From NCBI GenBank assembly GCA_027574665.1, contig CM050656.1:8445501-8509500 (forward strand): DNA of 64,000 bases, read 5' to 3'. The notes under the pieces are model-generated. The model was not told where the DNA came from. It searched no databases and was given only the letters and a program-made list of their open reading frames with translations. Within the stretch, counting starts at the first letter, position 1, and each line of letters begins with the position of its first letter. The stretch comes from Rhynochetos jubatus (Eukaryota > Chordata > Aves > Eurypygiformes > Rhynochetidae). Below, in pieces: positions 63,288-64,000 of this stretch. The position numbers and the translations under genes are program-made.

Positions 63288-64000
63288 TTTACTGAGAGTA
63301 ATAAATCTTCATTGGAAACTCAGATGAAAATGGAAGAGGAATGAGAGTGCTTGCAGGGAAGAAGCTGGGAGGGGGCTTGTGTCTCTCTGGAAGCCGAACT
63401 CCAGAGGGAGAGCAAAAGGGCTACAGAAGCCCCCTTGCTCCTGCATCCCAAATGGCCCTTAGTGGCCATGACTGGGCCTGACAGCTCACTCCCCTCGGCC
63501 CTGGCCTGTGCCCTCTGTTCCAGGGGTGGGAGGAGCAGGGGTTGTGTGTCAGCCCTGTAGTGGCCTTAATATGCACCTGAGCAGTGAGCAGAGGCCTGCA
63601 GAGGGGCCAGGAATAAATTGTAGAGATCTAGAGCAGCTGGCTACCTGCTGTGCTAGCTCTTTAACCCTTCAGGAGCTAGCGCTTTCCCACAGCCTCAAGA
63701 GCAAACAAGGACAAAAAAAGCAACCACAGAGCCGGAACATTTTATTTCCCCTACTGGGCCTGCCAATTAACCCTGTCAGGAGCTGGAAAACCACACTGGG
63801 CGCATCAACAGAAAATGAGCTGAGGAGGGAGAGCGCATGAGGAAGGCAGTGCCGAGATCTAATCAGCTCCCCATCTCCCTGGAAGAGCTGAGCCGTGGCA
63901 CAGGGACAGCAGGGTGAGTTTGCAAACACTTCTGCAGTTCAGAAAGCACTGCAGGGCAAACGGAGACAGCAAGACCAGCTCCTGGTGGGAGTCTGTCTCT

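Larger units (their letters stand above)
46928..64000 (+). other. AGBL4: AGBL4 downstream intron, 5' part (3' end outside window)
   Basis: This 17-kb stretch follows the second exon. I searched it for the next CCP6 exon, which should begin by completing a Tyr codon and continue with a Met-Lys-Leu-Gly-like segment, and did not find it. I also found no segment recognisable as BEND5, a gene nested within AGBL4 in mammals. It contains MIR/L2-type relics, a poly(T) tract, a CR1-type relic, a palindromic relic and a GC-richer end. The remainder shows nothing I can name. Confidence 0.8.

Noticed and set aside
46928-64000. Search for a nested BEND5 gene and the next AGBL4 exon
   Set aside because: Neither the BEND5 BEN-domain text nor the expected continuation of CCP6 was seen. 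They may lie outside the window.
1-64000. CRISPR arrays, tRNA, rRNA, operons, phage or plasmid features
   Set aside because: No regularly spaced direct repeats, cloverleaf-like sequences or prokaryotic gene structure were seen, and the window is clearly vertebrate.

Overview
The window is vertebrate nuclear DNA, most likely from a bird. There are no operons, no long uninterrupted genes and no prokaryotic signals. It holds one large spliced gene with short exons, an avian-type solo LTR, a 3' end typical of the avian CR1 LINE, and decayed ancient repeats of CR1/L3 and MIR/L2 type. The species cannot be fixed from the sequence. The LTR family is one I know from non-galliform birds, but this is recognition from memory, not a search.

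The only gene I can support is AGBL4 (cytosolic carboxypeptidase 6, CCP6, a tubulin deglutamylase) on the + strand. Two internal coding exons lie at 31456-31608 and 46765-46927. Their reading frames join without a break, and each is bounded by AG/GT splice sites. Together they encode part of the M14 carboxypeptidase catalytic domain, including the Asp-Ile-His-Ala-His-Ser zinc-ligand motif and the Tyr-Thr-Leu-Glu segment with the catalytic glutamate. The preceding and following exons were not found and presumably lie outside the window, as expected for a gene with very large introns.

Layout: 1-31455 is the 3' part of an upstream intron. It carries a TATTT pentanucleotide microsatellite, several MIR/L2-type relics, an ERV solo LTR with a 5-bp target duplication (13102-13396), a CR1-type relic near 23.55-23.93 kb, and several non-repetitive blocks that look like conserved noncoding elements. 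31609-46764 is the complete intron between the two exons. It has the strongest candidate enhancer-like block (about 34.4-35.3 kb), short palindromes, a CR1 3' end (44.8 kb) and a G-quadruplex motif 400 bp before the second exon. 46928-64000 is the 5' part of the next intron. It has a poly(T) tract, a CR1-type relic (56.2-56.5 kb), a palindromic ancient repeat relic (59.5 kb) and more MIR/L2-type relics.

No new protein-coding system is visible. The open reading frames outside the two exons are short, lack recognisable domains, and many start at non-ATG codons. The observations most worth checking are the weak 5' splice site of the second exon with a second acceptor/donor pair just downstream, the G-quadruplex before that exon, the putative regulatory blocks, and the palindromic relic.
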